A DNA stretch of 64,000 nucleotides, from positions 2,666,001 through 2,730,000 of the forward strand of contig NC_017668.1 in assembly GCF_000284515.1 (NCBI RefSeq). Direction: 5' to 3'. Within the stretch, counting starts at the first letter, position 1. Each line of letters opens with the position of its first letter. Below, in pieces: positions 1 to 8,543 of the stretch. The notes below the pieces were generated by a model. That model had not been told where the DNA came from, did not search any database, and saw only the letters and a program-made list of their open reading frames with translations. Source of the stretch: Halobacillus halophilus DSM 2266. Lineage in GTDB: Bacteria > Bacillota > Bacilli > Bacillales > Halobacillaceae. The position numbers and the translations under genes were made by a program.

Positions 1-543
1 TAACGTATCAATATGATTCATAGCTTTTAAAGGCTGCAAAGTGCGAGCGACAATTCCTTCTGCTTCAGGTCCAGAAAGAATGCCTTCTTCAACCATAGGT
101 ACAAATGATGGGCAAGCTAAATCATTGACCCTGATAGACTGATCAATGGACATTAACGCTTTAGGATAAGCCTTGCTTTTTATTGTTCCTTCTGTGCCAA
201 TAACTCCAATACGTTTATTATTACTAAATTTAATCGCTGCTCTTGCTCCCGGATCAATAACACCAACCACTGGTATTTCAAGTTCATCCTGCAGTTCTGC
301 GAGTGTATAAGCCGTAGCCGTGTTGCAAGCTACCACAAGCATTTTTATATTTTTTGCCAGCAAATAATTGACCATTTGCCATGTAAAGGCCCGGACTTCT
401 TCTTCAGATCTAGGTCCATACGGGCATCTTCGCGTATCTCCTAAATAAATGAACGATTCTTTTGGCAATTGACGCATTAGCTCACGAGCTACTGTCAATC
501 CACCTACACCTGAATCAATTACACCAATTGACTGCTGCTTCAC
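1..543 (-). CDS. racE: glutamate racemase (partial, C-terminus beyond window)
   Basis: Makes D-glutamate from L-glutamate for peptidoglycan; cytoplasmic. The visible 181 codons begin [19 protein letters not shown], the typical racemase N-terminus with the catalytic-site DSGVGG loop. The first active-site cysteine lies in VVACNTATA and the second in [13 protein letters not shown]. The start is GTG at 541-543, preceded by a GAGGG ribosome binding site. The gene runs off the left edge, so about 80-90 C-terminal residues are missing from view. It lies just downstream of the marR-type gene on the same strand, as in Bacillus (racE next to ysmB). Identity is secure; racE versus murI is only a naming choice. 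Confidence 0.95.
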   Translation of the reverse strand, partial: MKQQSIGVIDSGVGGLTVARELMRQLPKESFIYLGDTRRCPYGPRSEEEVRAFTWQMVNYLLAKNIKMLVVACNTATAYTLAELQDELEIPVVGVIDPGARAAIKFSNNKRIGVIGTEGTIKSKAYPKALMSIDQSIRVNDLACPSFVPMVEEGILSGPEAEGIVARTLQPLKAMNHIDTL

Positions 544-564
544 GTAACATCCCTCTTTTAATCC

Positions 565-1026
565 TTAATCAAATTGCTCCTGATCAGCGTCACGCATTTT
601 TTCATGAAGGACATGCAATAAATTATTTAAGGTTTCCACATCATCTGTGGGAATATCCTTCAACACTTCTTTTAAATAATCTTGACGCTTTTCAATTACC
701 TCATGGATAATTTGTTCACCTTTTTGAAGAACATGAATCCTTACAACTCTGCGATCTTTTAAATCCCTAACTCTTTCAACCAGTTTATTTTTTTCCATGC
801 GGTCCACTAAATCAGTAGTGGTACTGCATGCAAGGTGGATATAATCGGATAATTCACCAATGGTCATATCCCCCTTTTCAAGTAGCCACTGCAAAGCAAC
901 AAATTGCGGAGCGGTAATAGGATAGTGGTTTAGAATTACTCGTCCTCTTTGTTTGATAATTCCAGATATGTATCTGAGCTCTTTTTCCACATCCGCTATA
1001 ATGGACGCTTGTAATTGATTGGACAC
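565..1026 (-). CDS. MarR-family transcriptional regulator (YsmB-like)
   Basis: A winged-helix DNA-binding protein of about 153 residues. The HTH lies around residues 55-85 (GELSDYIHLACSTTTDLVDRMEKNKLVERV) and the wing carries DRRVVRIHVL, both typical of MarR. The ligand and target are unknown. The longest frame begins at GTG 1035, but that codon overlaps the AGGAG sequence. A GTG three codons later (1024-1026) lies 8 bases after AGGAG and is the better start. It sits between gerE and the racemase gene, the position of ysmB in B. subtilis. Confidence 0.88.
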   Translation of the reverse strand: MSNQLQASIIADVEKELRYISGIIKQRGRVILNHYPITAPQFVALQWLLEKGDMTIGELSDYIHLACSTTTDLVDRMEKNKLVERVRDLKDRRVVRIHVLQKGEQIIHEVIEKRQDYLKEVLKDIPTDDVETLNNLLHVLHEKMRDADQEQFD

Positions 1027-1110
1027 ATTCAGCACTCCTAACGAATTTCTCTGTATATCTCATTCTCGTGGTTTATAAACAAAAATTCAAGATAAAAATT
1101 CTTCCTTATT

Positions 1111-1154
1111 AAAAACCCTTTCAGGTATTGCTATCTATAGCAATACCTGAAAGG
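1111..1154 (-). terminator. rho-independent terminator of gerE
   Basis: A perfect 17-bp stem (1117-1133 with 1138-1154) has a 4-base loop. On the minus strand it is followed by a short G/T tract (GGGTTTTTAA). It lies 45 bases after the gerE stop and separates gerE from the marR gene. Confidence 0.85.
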
Positions 1155-1199
1155 TCCTCCCATTACAAACAAGCCATATCTTTGCTGTTCTATGGAGAC

Positions 1200-1424
1200 T
1201 TAAAGTTCCAGTTCACCCATACGTAGCAGTTCTACAACTGCCTGTGAGCGTCCTTTCACCCCTAGCTTTTGCATGGCGTTTGAAATGTGATTCCGCACAG
1301 TTTTCTCTGAAATAAAGAGCTCTTTTGCGATTTCCTTCGTTGTCTTGTCTTGGACCAGAAGCTCAAAAACTTCTCGCTCCCGCTTGGTTAGAATTTGTGT
1401 TGGCCGATAGCCCTCCTCCTTCAC
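1200..1424 (-). CDS. gerE: spore germination/coat regulator GerE
   Basis: A LuxR-type HTH protein of 74 residues, the same length as B. subtilis GerE, consisting almost only of the DNA-binding domain. The motif LTKREREVFELLVQDKTTKE continues into IAKELFISEKTVRNHISNAM, and the C-terminus is KGRSQAVVELLRMGELEL. It is known in Bacillus as a late mother-cell regulator that activates or represses SigK-dependent coat genes. The start is GTG at 1422-1424 behind AAGGAGG. A SigK-like promoter lies upstream, and a strong terminator follows. It is immediately downstream of comA but probably transcribed separately. Confidence 0.95.
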   Translation of the reverse strand: MKEEGYRPTQILTKREREVFELLVQDKTTKEIAKELFISEKTVRNHISNAMQKLGVKGRSQAVVELLRMGELEL

Positions 1425-1484
1425 AAGCGTACCCCTCCTTGTTGTCCTTGAGCATGAGGATCGAGGGGAATTATTTAGTCATTT

Positions 1485-1514
1485 TATCGTATGACTTAAC
1501 AGGCTGCGTTGTGT
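1485..1514 (-). promoter_or_regulatory. candidate SigK promoter of gerE
   Basis: On the minus strand ACAC (1511-1514) is separated by 17 bases from CATACGATA (1485-1493). This fits the SigK pattern of AC then CATANNNTA. GerE of B. subtilis is SigK-dependent, so the match is in the expected place, about 60 bases before the gerE start. Confidence 0.5.
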
Positions 1515-1521
1515 CACCCTA

Positions 1522-2172
1522 TTATGATTTAGACACAAGCCCGAGTTCCTGGGCTTTGAAGAGAGCTTCTGTTCTTGATCGTACATTAAGTTTATTAAAA
1601 ATACCAGTAAGTGTGTATTCTACGCTCCTTTGAGACATATGAAGCGCTTGAGCAATTTCTCGGTTGGTAAACCCTGAAGCTACCTCCTTGAGAATCGACT
1701 GTTCCTTTTCATTTAAAGAAAGCCCTGAACCTTCCTGCGATTCATTCGTTTGGCTGACACTTGCCTCAGAACGCCTTAACTGTTTAAAGAGGTGGAGCGG
1801 AATAACCACTTCATCCCTAAGTGCACAACGAATAGCAGTAACAAGTTGTTCACTCGCAGCTGTTTTACTTACGAAACCATTAATATTTGCTTCCACAAGC
1901 ATATTAAAGTGAGTACTAAGATCAAACCCTGTATAAATTAATAAGGTGAGATCCGGATAGTGTTTACGTATTTGCTTGGCAAGTTCAATTCCATTCATCC
2001 CTGGCATATATAAATCAAGTAACAAAATGTCGTACAAGTACTGCTCGAGAAGGTCCTCTACTTTATCCCAATGATCAATAACATCTACCTTCATATCACT
2101 TTCTTGCTCCAGCATAGCTTTAGTTCCTGCTCCAACTGCAGGGTGATCATCTACAATTAATACTCTAGTCAT
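1522..2172 (-). CDS. comA: ComA-like response regulator (NarL/LuxR family)
   Basis: A 216-residue regulator with a receiver domain (about 1-120) and a C-terminal LuxR HTH (about 150-212). The acidic pocket D8-D9, phosphoacceptor D53 (LLLDLYMPGMNG), T81 and K103 are all present. The start (VLIVDDHPAVGAGTK) and the end (FTNREIAQALHMSQRSVEYT, then IFNKLNVRSRTEAL) closely resemble B. subtilis ComA rather than DegU or other NarL members. Its ATG overlaps the stop of the upstream kinase fragment by 4 bases (ATGA), so the two are translationally coupled. ComA drives quorum-dependent competence genes in Bacillus; what it controls here is not known. Confidence 0.85.
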   Translation of the reverse strand: MTRVLIVDDHPAVGAGTKAMLEQESDMKVDVIDHWDKVEDLLEQYLYDILLLDLYMPGMNGIELAKQIRKHYPDLTLLIYTGFDLSTHFNMLVEANINGFVSKTAASEQLVTAIRCALRDEVVIPLHLFKQLRRSEASVSQTNESQEGSGLSLNEKEQSILKEVASGFTNREIAQALHMSQRSVEYTLTGIFNKLNVRSRTEALFKAQELGLVSKS

Positions 2173-2870
2173 ACATGGACCTCCTTCTTAGCTGCATAAG
2201 GAAAAGTTATCGTCATTCTAAATCCAGCACCGGGTGCTGTATCAATTTCAAGATTTCCATTCAGCCCGTTTACCCGCTGTTCAATCCCAGACAACCCGAT
2301 GTGTGAAAAAAGATCACGCTTAAAAGAATAATCCATCCCCAGACCATTATCTGAGTAAAATAAGTGGACTTGTTCCTCATCATTCGATAATGATAGTTTT
2401 ACTATTTTAGCTTCAGAATGTTTCATAGCATTGGTAAGTAATTCCTGCACAACACGAAAGATAGCAAGAATACGTTCCTGGTCTAAGTCAGCCTTAAATT
2501 CATCACTTCTAAAATATACCGTGAAATTTGAGCGTAATTGATATTGATGAATTAAGTTCTTTAATGATTGCACCAATCCTAGCTCTTCTATGAAAGCAGG
2601 TCTTAGTTCATTACAGGTTTCTCTAATTAAGTGAATACTATCAAGCAGTGATTCTTTGTACATATTTAATTCTGCTTGAAGGGTTGGCTCCAAAGCATGA
2701 CGGTGGGCGATCAAATCATCCATCTTGCGGTATAAATACAGTTGTTCCTGTAAAACGGTATCATGAAGATCAATAGACAATTGCTTCCGCTGATTTTCGG
2801 CAATCGTGAAAAGCAGACGGGATAACCATGTGGGATACTTTTGCGTATTATCACTTTTTAGAGTTTGCAA
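2169..2870 (-). CDS. comP: ComP-like histidine kinase, C-terminal catalytic fragment
   Basis: Carries the dimerisation/phosphoacceptor helix with H36 in LSIDLHDTVLQEQL (HisKA_3 type) and an HATPase domain: N-box ELLTNAMKH, G1 YSDNGLGMD and G2 APGAGFRM. The TTG at 2868-2870 is only the first start-like codon after a TAA in the same frame as the upstream 540-codon part. No ribosome binding site precedes it. Aligned from memory to B. subtilis ComP, the two parts join without gap or overlap (EDLVK-stop-LQTLK against EELMEHLKDLK). This is best read as the distal part of a comP gene broken by one nonsense codon, possibly still made by reinitiation or readthrough. Confidence 0.75.
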   Translation of the reverse strand: MQTLKSDNTQKYPTWLSRLLFTIAENQRKQLSIDLHDTVLQEQLYLYRKMDDLIAHRHALEPTLQAELNMYKESLLDSIHLIRETCNELRPAFIEELGLVQSLKNLIHQYQLRSNFTVYFRSDEFKADLDQERILAIFRVVQELLTNAMKHSEAKIVKLSLSNDEEQVHLFYSDNGLGMDYSFKRDLFSHIGLSGIEQRVNGLNGNLEIDTAPGAGFRMTITFPYAAKKEVHV

Positions 2871-4493
2871 TTATTTTACCAGATCTTCAATAAGATTCAT
2901 ATTTTCAATGGCTATGTTTGCGTTATGGGATATCGTCTGAAGATAGGTCTTTTCGTCACGGTTCAAGTTAGTATAATCTTTTTTCCCTTTACACCAGAGC
3001 ATTGTCAATTTCTCTAAAGAATACCCTACAATAACGCCAAACCCTTTTTCAGTTTCTATAATGGAGCCAATATCATAATTATAACTGATAAGTTCGCGGT
3101 CAAAGTGTTGCAAAATATCATCGGGAATTTGATCGTACACACAATACATATTCTTTTTATTATGCTTAGAATATATATAAATTTCTTTAACATTCATTAC
3201 ATTTTTAATTTCATCTCGCATGACTTTCATCAAATCAACGGCGTTCGACTGATCTTTCATGTCCTTAGACATTCGGTGCATACTCTCCTGATAGCTGTAC
3301 CGCGCCGAAAACAAATACCTTTGTAAACGAAAATCCAATACTTCCTTTATAGAAAGAAACATAATAAAGCCTATATGAATGAGTAAGTAAATCTGAACAT
3401 AAGTAACTTCAGATGATATTGTTTCCATCAGCCAGGTGATTCCCAGCGTTAAAAGCACACTCGGGATAATAGATAATAAAGCATAGTAACGAACGCGGCT
3501 AATAACAAAATTTATATCAATTAGACGTTCGCGAGTAATTAGATACATAAATGTTACTGGTAAGGCTACTAAGAAAAAAGCCCCTACCTCAATTGATATA
3601 ATCTTCACACCGAACAGTAAAGCAGGAACAAGGTACAGCCAAATGTAGGGGAAGAAAGCAACAGTCATACCAACACTCATGTATTTGAAAATAGACCCCA
3701 CCGGTGATTCTTTATGAATATAAAGACCTTTGTAAATGACACTAAATAAAAAAATGTAAAGTATTAGAAGCAGCCATCCAGGGATAGAATCAAAAGCATC
3801 AGGATAATTATGACTATATAAAAATATCCCTTCCAAACTGGAAACGGCAATAACGAAAACATATAAAGAATAGACGATTTTCTTGGAAAACCAATAAATA
3901 TTGAGCTCTTGAAAATAATTGTATAAAAAATGCATAAGGATGACAGGAGCCACTAAGAATAAAGAAGTGTTTAGAAATATGCTGTACAAATCATCCCGCA
4001 CAGCTCCACTATTGCTTAAATACCCTGTCGCTATAGTTAAAAAGAAGATAATTAATTGATTCGCAGAATACCTTTTAGGAACTCGTTTATGAACAAGATA
4101 AGCGATCGCCAGTATAGAAAGAAAAAATAAAATAGGGATAATGATAAAAAGAGTCCAGTGCAGAGGACCTTTCTGCTCAATGTTCTCATAAACGAATGGT
4201 TGTGCGGAGGTCTGAATTGTAAAAGAGTTGGCTAACTCTACTTCCTCAAACATAGAAACACTAAAATGGTCCTCCGGTGCATTCCCTTCTATACTGGAGA
4301 TGCTTGAACCGATAGGTATATTTTCACGATCAGCCCAACTCCCCATGTCAATATGTGTAATTACCCAGGTGTCCCCTTGTTTTTCCAAATCGATTCCAAG
4401 GAAAGGCTGGGTAATGGAAAGTACGGATAAGTAACCAGCTGATATAATAAAGAACAATAATACAATGAAGTGACTCCACTTGAATTTCTGCAT
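2871..4493 (-). CDS. comP: ComP-like sensor kinase, N-terminal membrane sensor part ending at an in-frame TAA
   Basis: 540 residues with an N-terminal membrane anchor, then a PDZ-like extracytoplasmic loop (about 30-105, IDMGSWADRENIPIGSSISS) and some seven further hydrophobic segments (about 110-375). A cytoplasmic GAF-like region (about 390-535) ends at LIEDLVK. The ERLIDINFVISRVRYYALLS segment strongly resembles ComP. The frame stops at TAA (2871-2873) just where full-length ComP continues into its kinase domain; the two parts sum to about the usual ComP length (around 770). The start ATG follows AAGGGTGATTTT. No comQ or comX precedes it. Confidence 0.75.
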   Translation of the reverse strand: MQKFKWSHFIVLLFFIISAGYLSVLSITQPFLGIDLEKQGDTWVITHIDMGSWADRENIPIGSSISSIEGNAPEDHFSVSMFEEVELANSFTIQTSAQPFVYENIEQKGPLHWTLFIIIPILFFLSILAIAYLVHKRVPKRYSANQLIIFFLTIATGYLSNSGAVRDDLYSIFLNTSLFLVAPVILMHFLYNYFQELNIYWFSKKIVYSLYVFVIAVSSLEGIFLYSHNYPDAFDSIPGWLLLILYIFLFSVIYKGLYIHKESPVGSIFKYMSVGMTVAFFPYIWLYLVPALLFGVKIISIEVGAFFLVALPVTFMYLITRERLIDINFVISRVRYYALLSIIPSVLLTLGITWLMETISSEVTYVQIYLLIHIGFIMFLSIKEVLDFRLQRYLFSARYSYQESMHRMSKDMKDQSNAVDLMKVMRDEIKNVMNVKEIYIYSKHNKKNMYCVYDQIPDDILQHFDRELISYNYDIGSIIETEKGFGVIVGYSLEKLTMLWCKGKKDYTNLNRDEKTYLQTISHNANIAIENMNLIEDLVK

Positions 4494-4526
4494 AAAATCA
4501 CCCTTACCTCAAAATCAATTATATCT

Positions 4527-4554
4527 ATTATACTATGACTGGCAAGCCTCTCAA
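4527..4554 (-). promoter_or_regulatory. SigA-type promoter of the comPA-like genes
   Basis: On the minus strand TTGAGA (4549-4554), a 16-base spacer and TATAAT (4527-4532) lie about 35 bases before the kinase start codon. The sdhB terminator lies just upstream, so the two-component genes have their own transcription unit. Confidence 0.55.
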
Positions 4555-4574
4555 ACCATTAAATATACCAAAGC

Positions 4575-4607
4575 AAAACCCCCTTCCACTAAAAGGAAGG
4601 GGGTTTT
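4575..4607 (-). terminator. terminator of the sdhCAB operon
   Basis: A perfect 13-bp stem (4575-4587 with 4595-4607) contains a C5/G5 run flanked by A4/T4, with a 7-base loop. On the minus strand it ends in TTTT and starts 15 bases after the sdhB stop. Confidence 0.9.
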
Positions 4608-4622
4608 ACTTACCTTATGATC

Positions 4623-5390
4623 TTACACTCTTGAGTCACTACCAAAGAAACTCTTAAAGGATTCAATAGCTGTGTCGCGATATAAAGCAGCAATAGAAGT
4701 AGTTAAAGGGATTCCTTTTGGACAAGATTGGACACAGTTTTGAGCATTTCCGCATCCCATAAGTCCCTCTGCATCCATAATTGTCTGCAATCGCTCACTT
4801 TTGTTCATTGCACCTGTAGGATGAGAATTGAATAAACGGACTTGAGACAAAGCAGCCGGGCCGATAAAATCAGTTTTACTATTAACGTTTGGACATGCTT
4901 CCAGACACACACCGCATGTCATACATTTAGATAACTCATATGCCCACTGACGCTTACTTTCTGCCATTTTCGGTCCTGGTCCAAGGTCATGAGTTCCGTC
5001 AATTGGCACCCATGCTTTTACTTTCTTCAGTGAATCAAACATGCGGCTTCGATCAACCGCAAGGTCGCGTGTTACAGGGAAAGTCGTCATTGGCGCAAGC
5101 CTTATCGGCTGCTCCAACTGATCGACTAGAGCTGTACAGGACTGCCTAGGTGTACCGTTAATAACCATCGAACATGCTCCGCATACTTCTTCCAAACATC
5201 CCATATCCCAATAAACGGGAGTGGTGGATTCACCATCCGCATTCACAGGATTTCGGCGGATTTCCATAAGTGCTGAGATAACATTCATATTTTCACGATA
5301 AGGAATTTCGAACTTTTCATCATAGGCAGATTCATCCGGATGATCCTGGCGTGTAATAATAAACGTAATCGTTTTGTTTTCGCTCATCAT
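4623..5390 (-). CDS. sdhB: succinate dehydrogenase iron-sulfur subunit
   Basis: Electron-transfer subunit of complex II. Counting from MSENK, the 2Fe-2S ligands are C64, C69, C72 and C84 (CLEEVCGACSMVINGTPRQSC). The 4Fe-4S cluster motif is CMTCGVCLEACP (C155-C165) and the 3Fe-4S motif is CGNAQNCVQSCP near residue 210. The frame could start at TTG 5393, but ATG 5390 (or 5387) lies at a proper distance from GGAGG and is preferred. It is the last gene of sdhCAB, about 12 bases after sdhA, and is followed by a strong terminator. Confidence 0.96.
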   Translation of the reverse strand: MMSENKTITFIITRQDHPDESAYDEKFEIPYRENMNVISALMEIRRNPVNADGESTTPVYWDMGCLEEVCGACSMVINGTPRQSCTALVDQLEQPIRLAPMTTFPVTRDLAVDRSRMFDSLKKVKAWVPIDGTHDLGPGPKMAESKRQWAYELSKCMTCGVCLEACPNVNSKTDFIGPAALSQVRLFNSHPTGAMNKSERLQTIMDAEGLMGCGNAQNCVQSCPKGIPLTTSIAALYRDTAIESFKSFFGSDSRV

Positions 5391-5402
5391 CAATGACCTC
5401 CT

Positions 5403-7154
5403 TTATTTGCTCTTCGAGTAGTCACGTTTACGAGGCTCGATTAATGAAGTATCAACTTCCTCGTAATTGAAAACTGGTTTATTATTTTCTTTATCATAGC
5501 TAGCTACCGTTGTTTTCAACCATTCTTCGTCATTACGATCAGGGTATTCAGGCTTATAATGGGCACCGCGGCTTTCATTTCGGTTATAAGCACCCTGTGT
5601 AATTACCCTCGCTAACTGAAGCATATTCCAAAGCTGACGTGTAAACATTGCCCCCTGGTTACTCCAGCGGGACGTATCATTAATATTGATTCGTTTGTAA
5701 CGATCCATAAGCTCAAGTATTTTTTCATCTGTCTTAAGTAATTTCTCATTCTCACGAACCACTGTTACGTTATCAGTCATCCATTCTCCGAGCTCTTTGT
5801 GGATTTGATACGCGTTTTCATCGCCGTCCATATTCATGATCTCATCAAATTTAGCTTGTTCTTCTTTCAGTTTCTTCTCAAATAGGGTTGAATTCATATC
5901 CTCTGATATGGTTTCCAAACCTTCCGTGTATTTTACAGCATTTGGACCAGCTACCATCCCGCCATAAATGGAAGATAACAGGGAATTAGCGCCTAAGCGA
6001 TTACCGCCATGCTGAGTATAATCACATTCTCCAGCAGCAAATATTCCAGGAATATGAGTCATTTGATCGAAGTCAACCCACATGCCTCCCATAGAATAGT
6101 GAACCGCAGGAAAAATCTTCATTGGTACTTTCTTAGGATCATCTCCTACGAATTTTTCGTAGATTTCGATGATTCCTCCAAGTTTTACATCTAGTTCTTT
6201 AGGGTCTTTATGAGAAAGATCCAAGTACACCATGTTTTCACCGTTAATACCAAGTTTTTGGTTAACACATACATCGAATATTTCACGAGTTGCTATGTCC
6301 CTTGGTACAAGGTTACCGTAAGCTGGATATTTTTCTTCCAGGAAATACCAAGGTTCGCCGTCTTTATAAGTCCAGACACGTCCACCTTCTCCTCGTGCTG
6401 ACTCACTCATTAGTCTAAGCTTATCATCACCTGGTATCGCTGTTGGGTGGATTTGAATAAATTCACCATTAGCGTAACTTACACCTTGCTGGTAAAGTGC
6501 CCCTGCTGCTGAGCCTGTATTGATGACAGAGTTTGTTGACTTACCAAAGATGATTCCTGGACCACCAGTTGCCATAATTACAGCATCTGCAGGGAATGCT
6601 TTAATTTCATGGTCACTTAAATTCTGACCCATAACGCCCCGGCTAACTCCATCATCGTCAATAATAGCTGACAGGAATTCCCAGTTTTCATACTTCGTTA
6701 CGAGTCCATTAACTTCGTGCCTTCTTACTTGTTCATCAAGAGCATACAAAAGCTGTTGACCGGTCGTAGCGCCGGCAAAAGCCGTACGGTGGTGCTGAGT
6801 TCCTCCGAAACGCCGGAAGTCAAGAAGACCTTCAGGAGTACGGTTAAACATGACACCCATACGATCTAACAAGTGGATAATTCCAGGTGCTGCATCACAC
6901 ATAGCCTTAACTGGAGGCTGGTTAGCTAAGAAATCTCCACCATAAACGGTATCATCAAAGTGTTCCCAAGGAGAGTCTCCTTCACCTTTTGTATTAACTG
7001 CGCCGTTAATTCCTCCCTGAGCACAAACAGAGTGAGAGCGTTTAACAGGTACAATAGAGAGCAGATCCACGTGAACCCCTTGCTCTGCTGCTTTAATTGT
7101 TGCCATCAGGCCTGCTAGACCCCCTCCGACAACAATAATATTTCGATTAGTCAT
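5403..7154 (-). CDS. sdhA: succinate dehydrogenase flavoprotein subunit
   Basis: A 583-residue FAD-containing catalytic subunit that oxidises succinate to fumarate at the inner face of the membrane. It has the N-terminal FAD-binding motif IIVVGGGLAGLMATIKAAEQG. The flavin-attachment segment SVCAQGGINGAVNTKGEGDS and the active-site region HPTAIPGDDKLRLMSESARG are also clear. The length matches the Bacillus family (about 586). The ATG follows GGGAGTGAG. It is flanked by sdhC and sdhB in the standard Bacillus operon order. Confidence 0.97.
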   Translation of the reverse strand: MTNRNIIVVGGGLAGLMATIKAAEQGVHVDLLSIVPVKRSHSVCAQGGINGAVNTKGEGDSPWEHFDDTVYGGDFLANQPPVKAMCDAAPGIIHLLDRMGVMFNRTPEGLLDFRRFGGTQHHRTAFAGATTGQQLLYALDEQVRRHEVNGLVTKYENWEFLSAIIDDDGVSRGVMGQNLSDHEIKAFPADAVIMATGGPGIIFGKSTNSVINTGSAAGALYQQGVSYANGEFIQIHPTAIPGDDKLRLMSESARGEGGRVWTYKDGEPWYFLEEKYPAYGNLVPRDIATREIFDVCVNQKLGINGENMVYLDLSHKDPKELDVKLGGIIEIYEKFVGDDPKKVPMKIFPAVHYSMGGMWVDFDQMTHIPGIFAAGECDYTQHGGNRLGANSLLSSIYGGMVAGPNAVKYTEGLETISEDMNSTLFEKKLKEEQAKFDEIMNMDGDENAYQIHKELGEWMTDNVTVVRENEKLLKTDEKILELMDRYKRININDTSRWSNQGAMFTRQLWNMLQLARVITQGAYNRNESRGAHYKPEYPDRNDEEWLKTTVASYDKENNKPVFNYEEVDTSLIEPRKRDYSKSK

Positions 7155-7196
7155 GATTGAAGCTCACTCCCTTAAATACTATATATCTGCGTATAA

Positions 7197-7817
7197 TTAT
7201 ATTCCGTATGCGAATTGAATCAGTGTACGTACACCGACATAAGATATAGCGACAAAAACTACAATGCTTGCATAAGTCATGACTAGCTGTGAACGTGGAG
7301 AAACAGTAATTCCCCAGCTTACACAGAAAGACCAAAGACCGTTAGCAAAGTGGAAAGTAGTTGAAATCACCCCTACTATGTAGAACCAGAAAAAGAATGG
7401 CTCCGTAAGGATACCTTCCATTAAAGAATAGTTAAGTTCTGCCCAGCCGAAGCCGATGGCAATCCTTGTTTCCCACACGTGCCAAGCTACGAAAATTAAA
7501 GTCAGAATACCTGTAATACGCTGAAGCATAAACATCCAGTTTCTGAAATACCCGAAGTTCGACAAATTACTCTTAGCTGTGAATGCGATATATACTCCAT
7601 AAATTGAATGGAATAATAGTGGTAAGAAAATAATAAATATTTCCAAAACATATCGATATGGCAAGCTCTCCATAAAATGAGCTGCTGCATTGAATGCTTC
7701 TGGACCACGTGTTGCAAAAAAGTTCACAGTTAAGTGCTGAAGCAGAAAGATCCCGATGGGAACTACCCCTAATAATGAATGTAGCCTTCGATTAACATAT
7801 CCGCGTGTTCCCGCCAT
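7197..7817 (-). CDS. sdhC: succinate dehydrogenase cytochrome b558 subunit
   Basis: A membrane anchor with two haems b and the menaquinone site. The 206 residues show five hydrophobic segments (for example LLGVVPIGIFLLQHLTVNFF, YVLEIFIIFLPLLFHSIYG and ITGILTLIFVAWHVWETR) with histidines suited to haem ligation. The longest frame starts five codons earlier, but ATG 7815-7817 (MAGTRGYVNRRLHSLLG) follows GAGGGGGG and matches the family start. It is the first gene of the operon; a promoter lies about 150 bases upstream. Confidence 0.95.
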   Translation of the reverse strand: MAGTRGYVNRRLHSLLGVVPIGIFLLQHLTVNFFATRGPEAFNAAAHFMESLPYRYVLEIFIIFLPLLFHSIYGVYIAFTAKSNLSNFGYFRNWMFMLQRITGILTLIFVAWHVWETRIAIGFGWAELNYSLMEGILTEPFFFWFYIVGVISTTFHFANGLWSFCVSWGITVSPRSQLVMTYASIVVFVAISYVGVRTLIQFAYGI

Positions 7818-7960
7818 GTTTACCCCCCTCAAAATAGTAACAGAAAGAATGAATTTGAAAATTTTTCAGACAGTTAAGCGCTTTACAATCGCTCAAAAAT
7901 AATAAACAAATCCCCTTTTTCTATTCACCCTCTGTTAAATGTACAGTTTGTGACATATTT

Positions 7961-7989
7961 ATTGTACTTCTATCCACTAGGAGCGTCAA
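7961..7989 (-). promoter_or_regulatory. SigA promoter of sdhCAB
   Basis: On the minus strand TTGACG (7984-7989), a 17-base spacer and TACAAT (7961-7966). This leaves an untranslated leader of roughly 140 bases before sdhC. The leader holds a palindromic GTAAAGCGCTTAAC (7873-7886) of unknown meaning. Confidence 0.65.
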
Positions 7990-8099
7990 GAAAGCCAGTC
8001 TATAAAATGCTCAAAAATACACATTTATTTCCTTTCCATAAAATGAAACAATAATTATTGCGCCATGTCGCATTTCGGGTGATAATAAAATAGAAAGGA

Positions 8100-8543
8100 A
8101 TGAGTGTATTGGAAGAATATACAAAAATAGACCAGAATACCATATCATCGCTTGTCACCACAGGTGCGGGTTATGATATCATGCGCTACCAAACCTTACC
8201 TGATTTCCTTGGCCAGGATGCACCTTACCTGTTATACCTTATGGGTAAAAACATGGCACGCAAAACATTGATTAATAATTACGATGAACTTTATGAATTT
8301 TTTCAATATATGGGATGGGGAGATCTCTCATTGGTCAAAGAAAAGAAAAAAGAAATGATTTTCAGGCTGACCGGGCATATAATCGAGAAACGATTAAGCC
8401 AGGACCTCTTTCACATTGATTACAGAATAGAATGCGGATTTTTAGCTGAAACCATTCAGACACTCACAGGTGAAACCTATGAATGCCTGGAAGAAAAGTA
8501 CACAAAAGAGAAATACATAGAACTTACAGCGATGATCACGTAA
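8100..8543 (+). CDS. yslB: YslB family protein (DUF2507)
   Basis: A conserved 147-residue Bacillaceae protein of unknown function, related by fold to V4R-type small-molecule-binding domains. Recognisable segments are YDIMRYQTLPDFLGQDAPYL, YMGWGDLSLVKEKK and ECGFLAETIQ. It is the only plus-strand gene in this part and is divergent from sdhC, as in B. subtilis. ATG 8100 lies very close to AAAGGA. TTG 8109 is 9 bases after it and may be the true start. Aspartokinase lysC, which neighbours yslB in B. subtilis, is absent. Confidence 0.88.
   Translation: MSVLEEYTKIDQNTISSLVTTGAGYDIMRYQTLPDFLGQDAPYLLYLMGKNMARKTLINNYDELYEFFQYMGWGDLSLVKEKKKEMIFRLTGHIIEKRLSQDLFHIDYRIECGFLAETIQTLTGETYECLEEKYTKEKYIELTAMIT

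Noticed and set aside
7873-7886. GTAAAGCGCTTAAC palindrome in the sdhC leader as a CcpA cre box
   Set aside because: It shares the central GCGC, but the outer TG and CA of the cre consensus are not in register.
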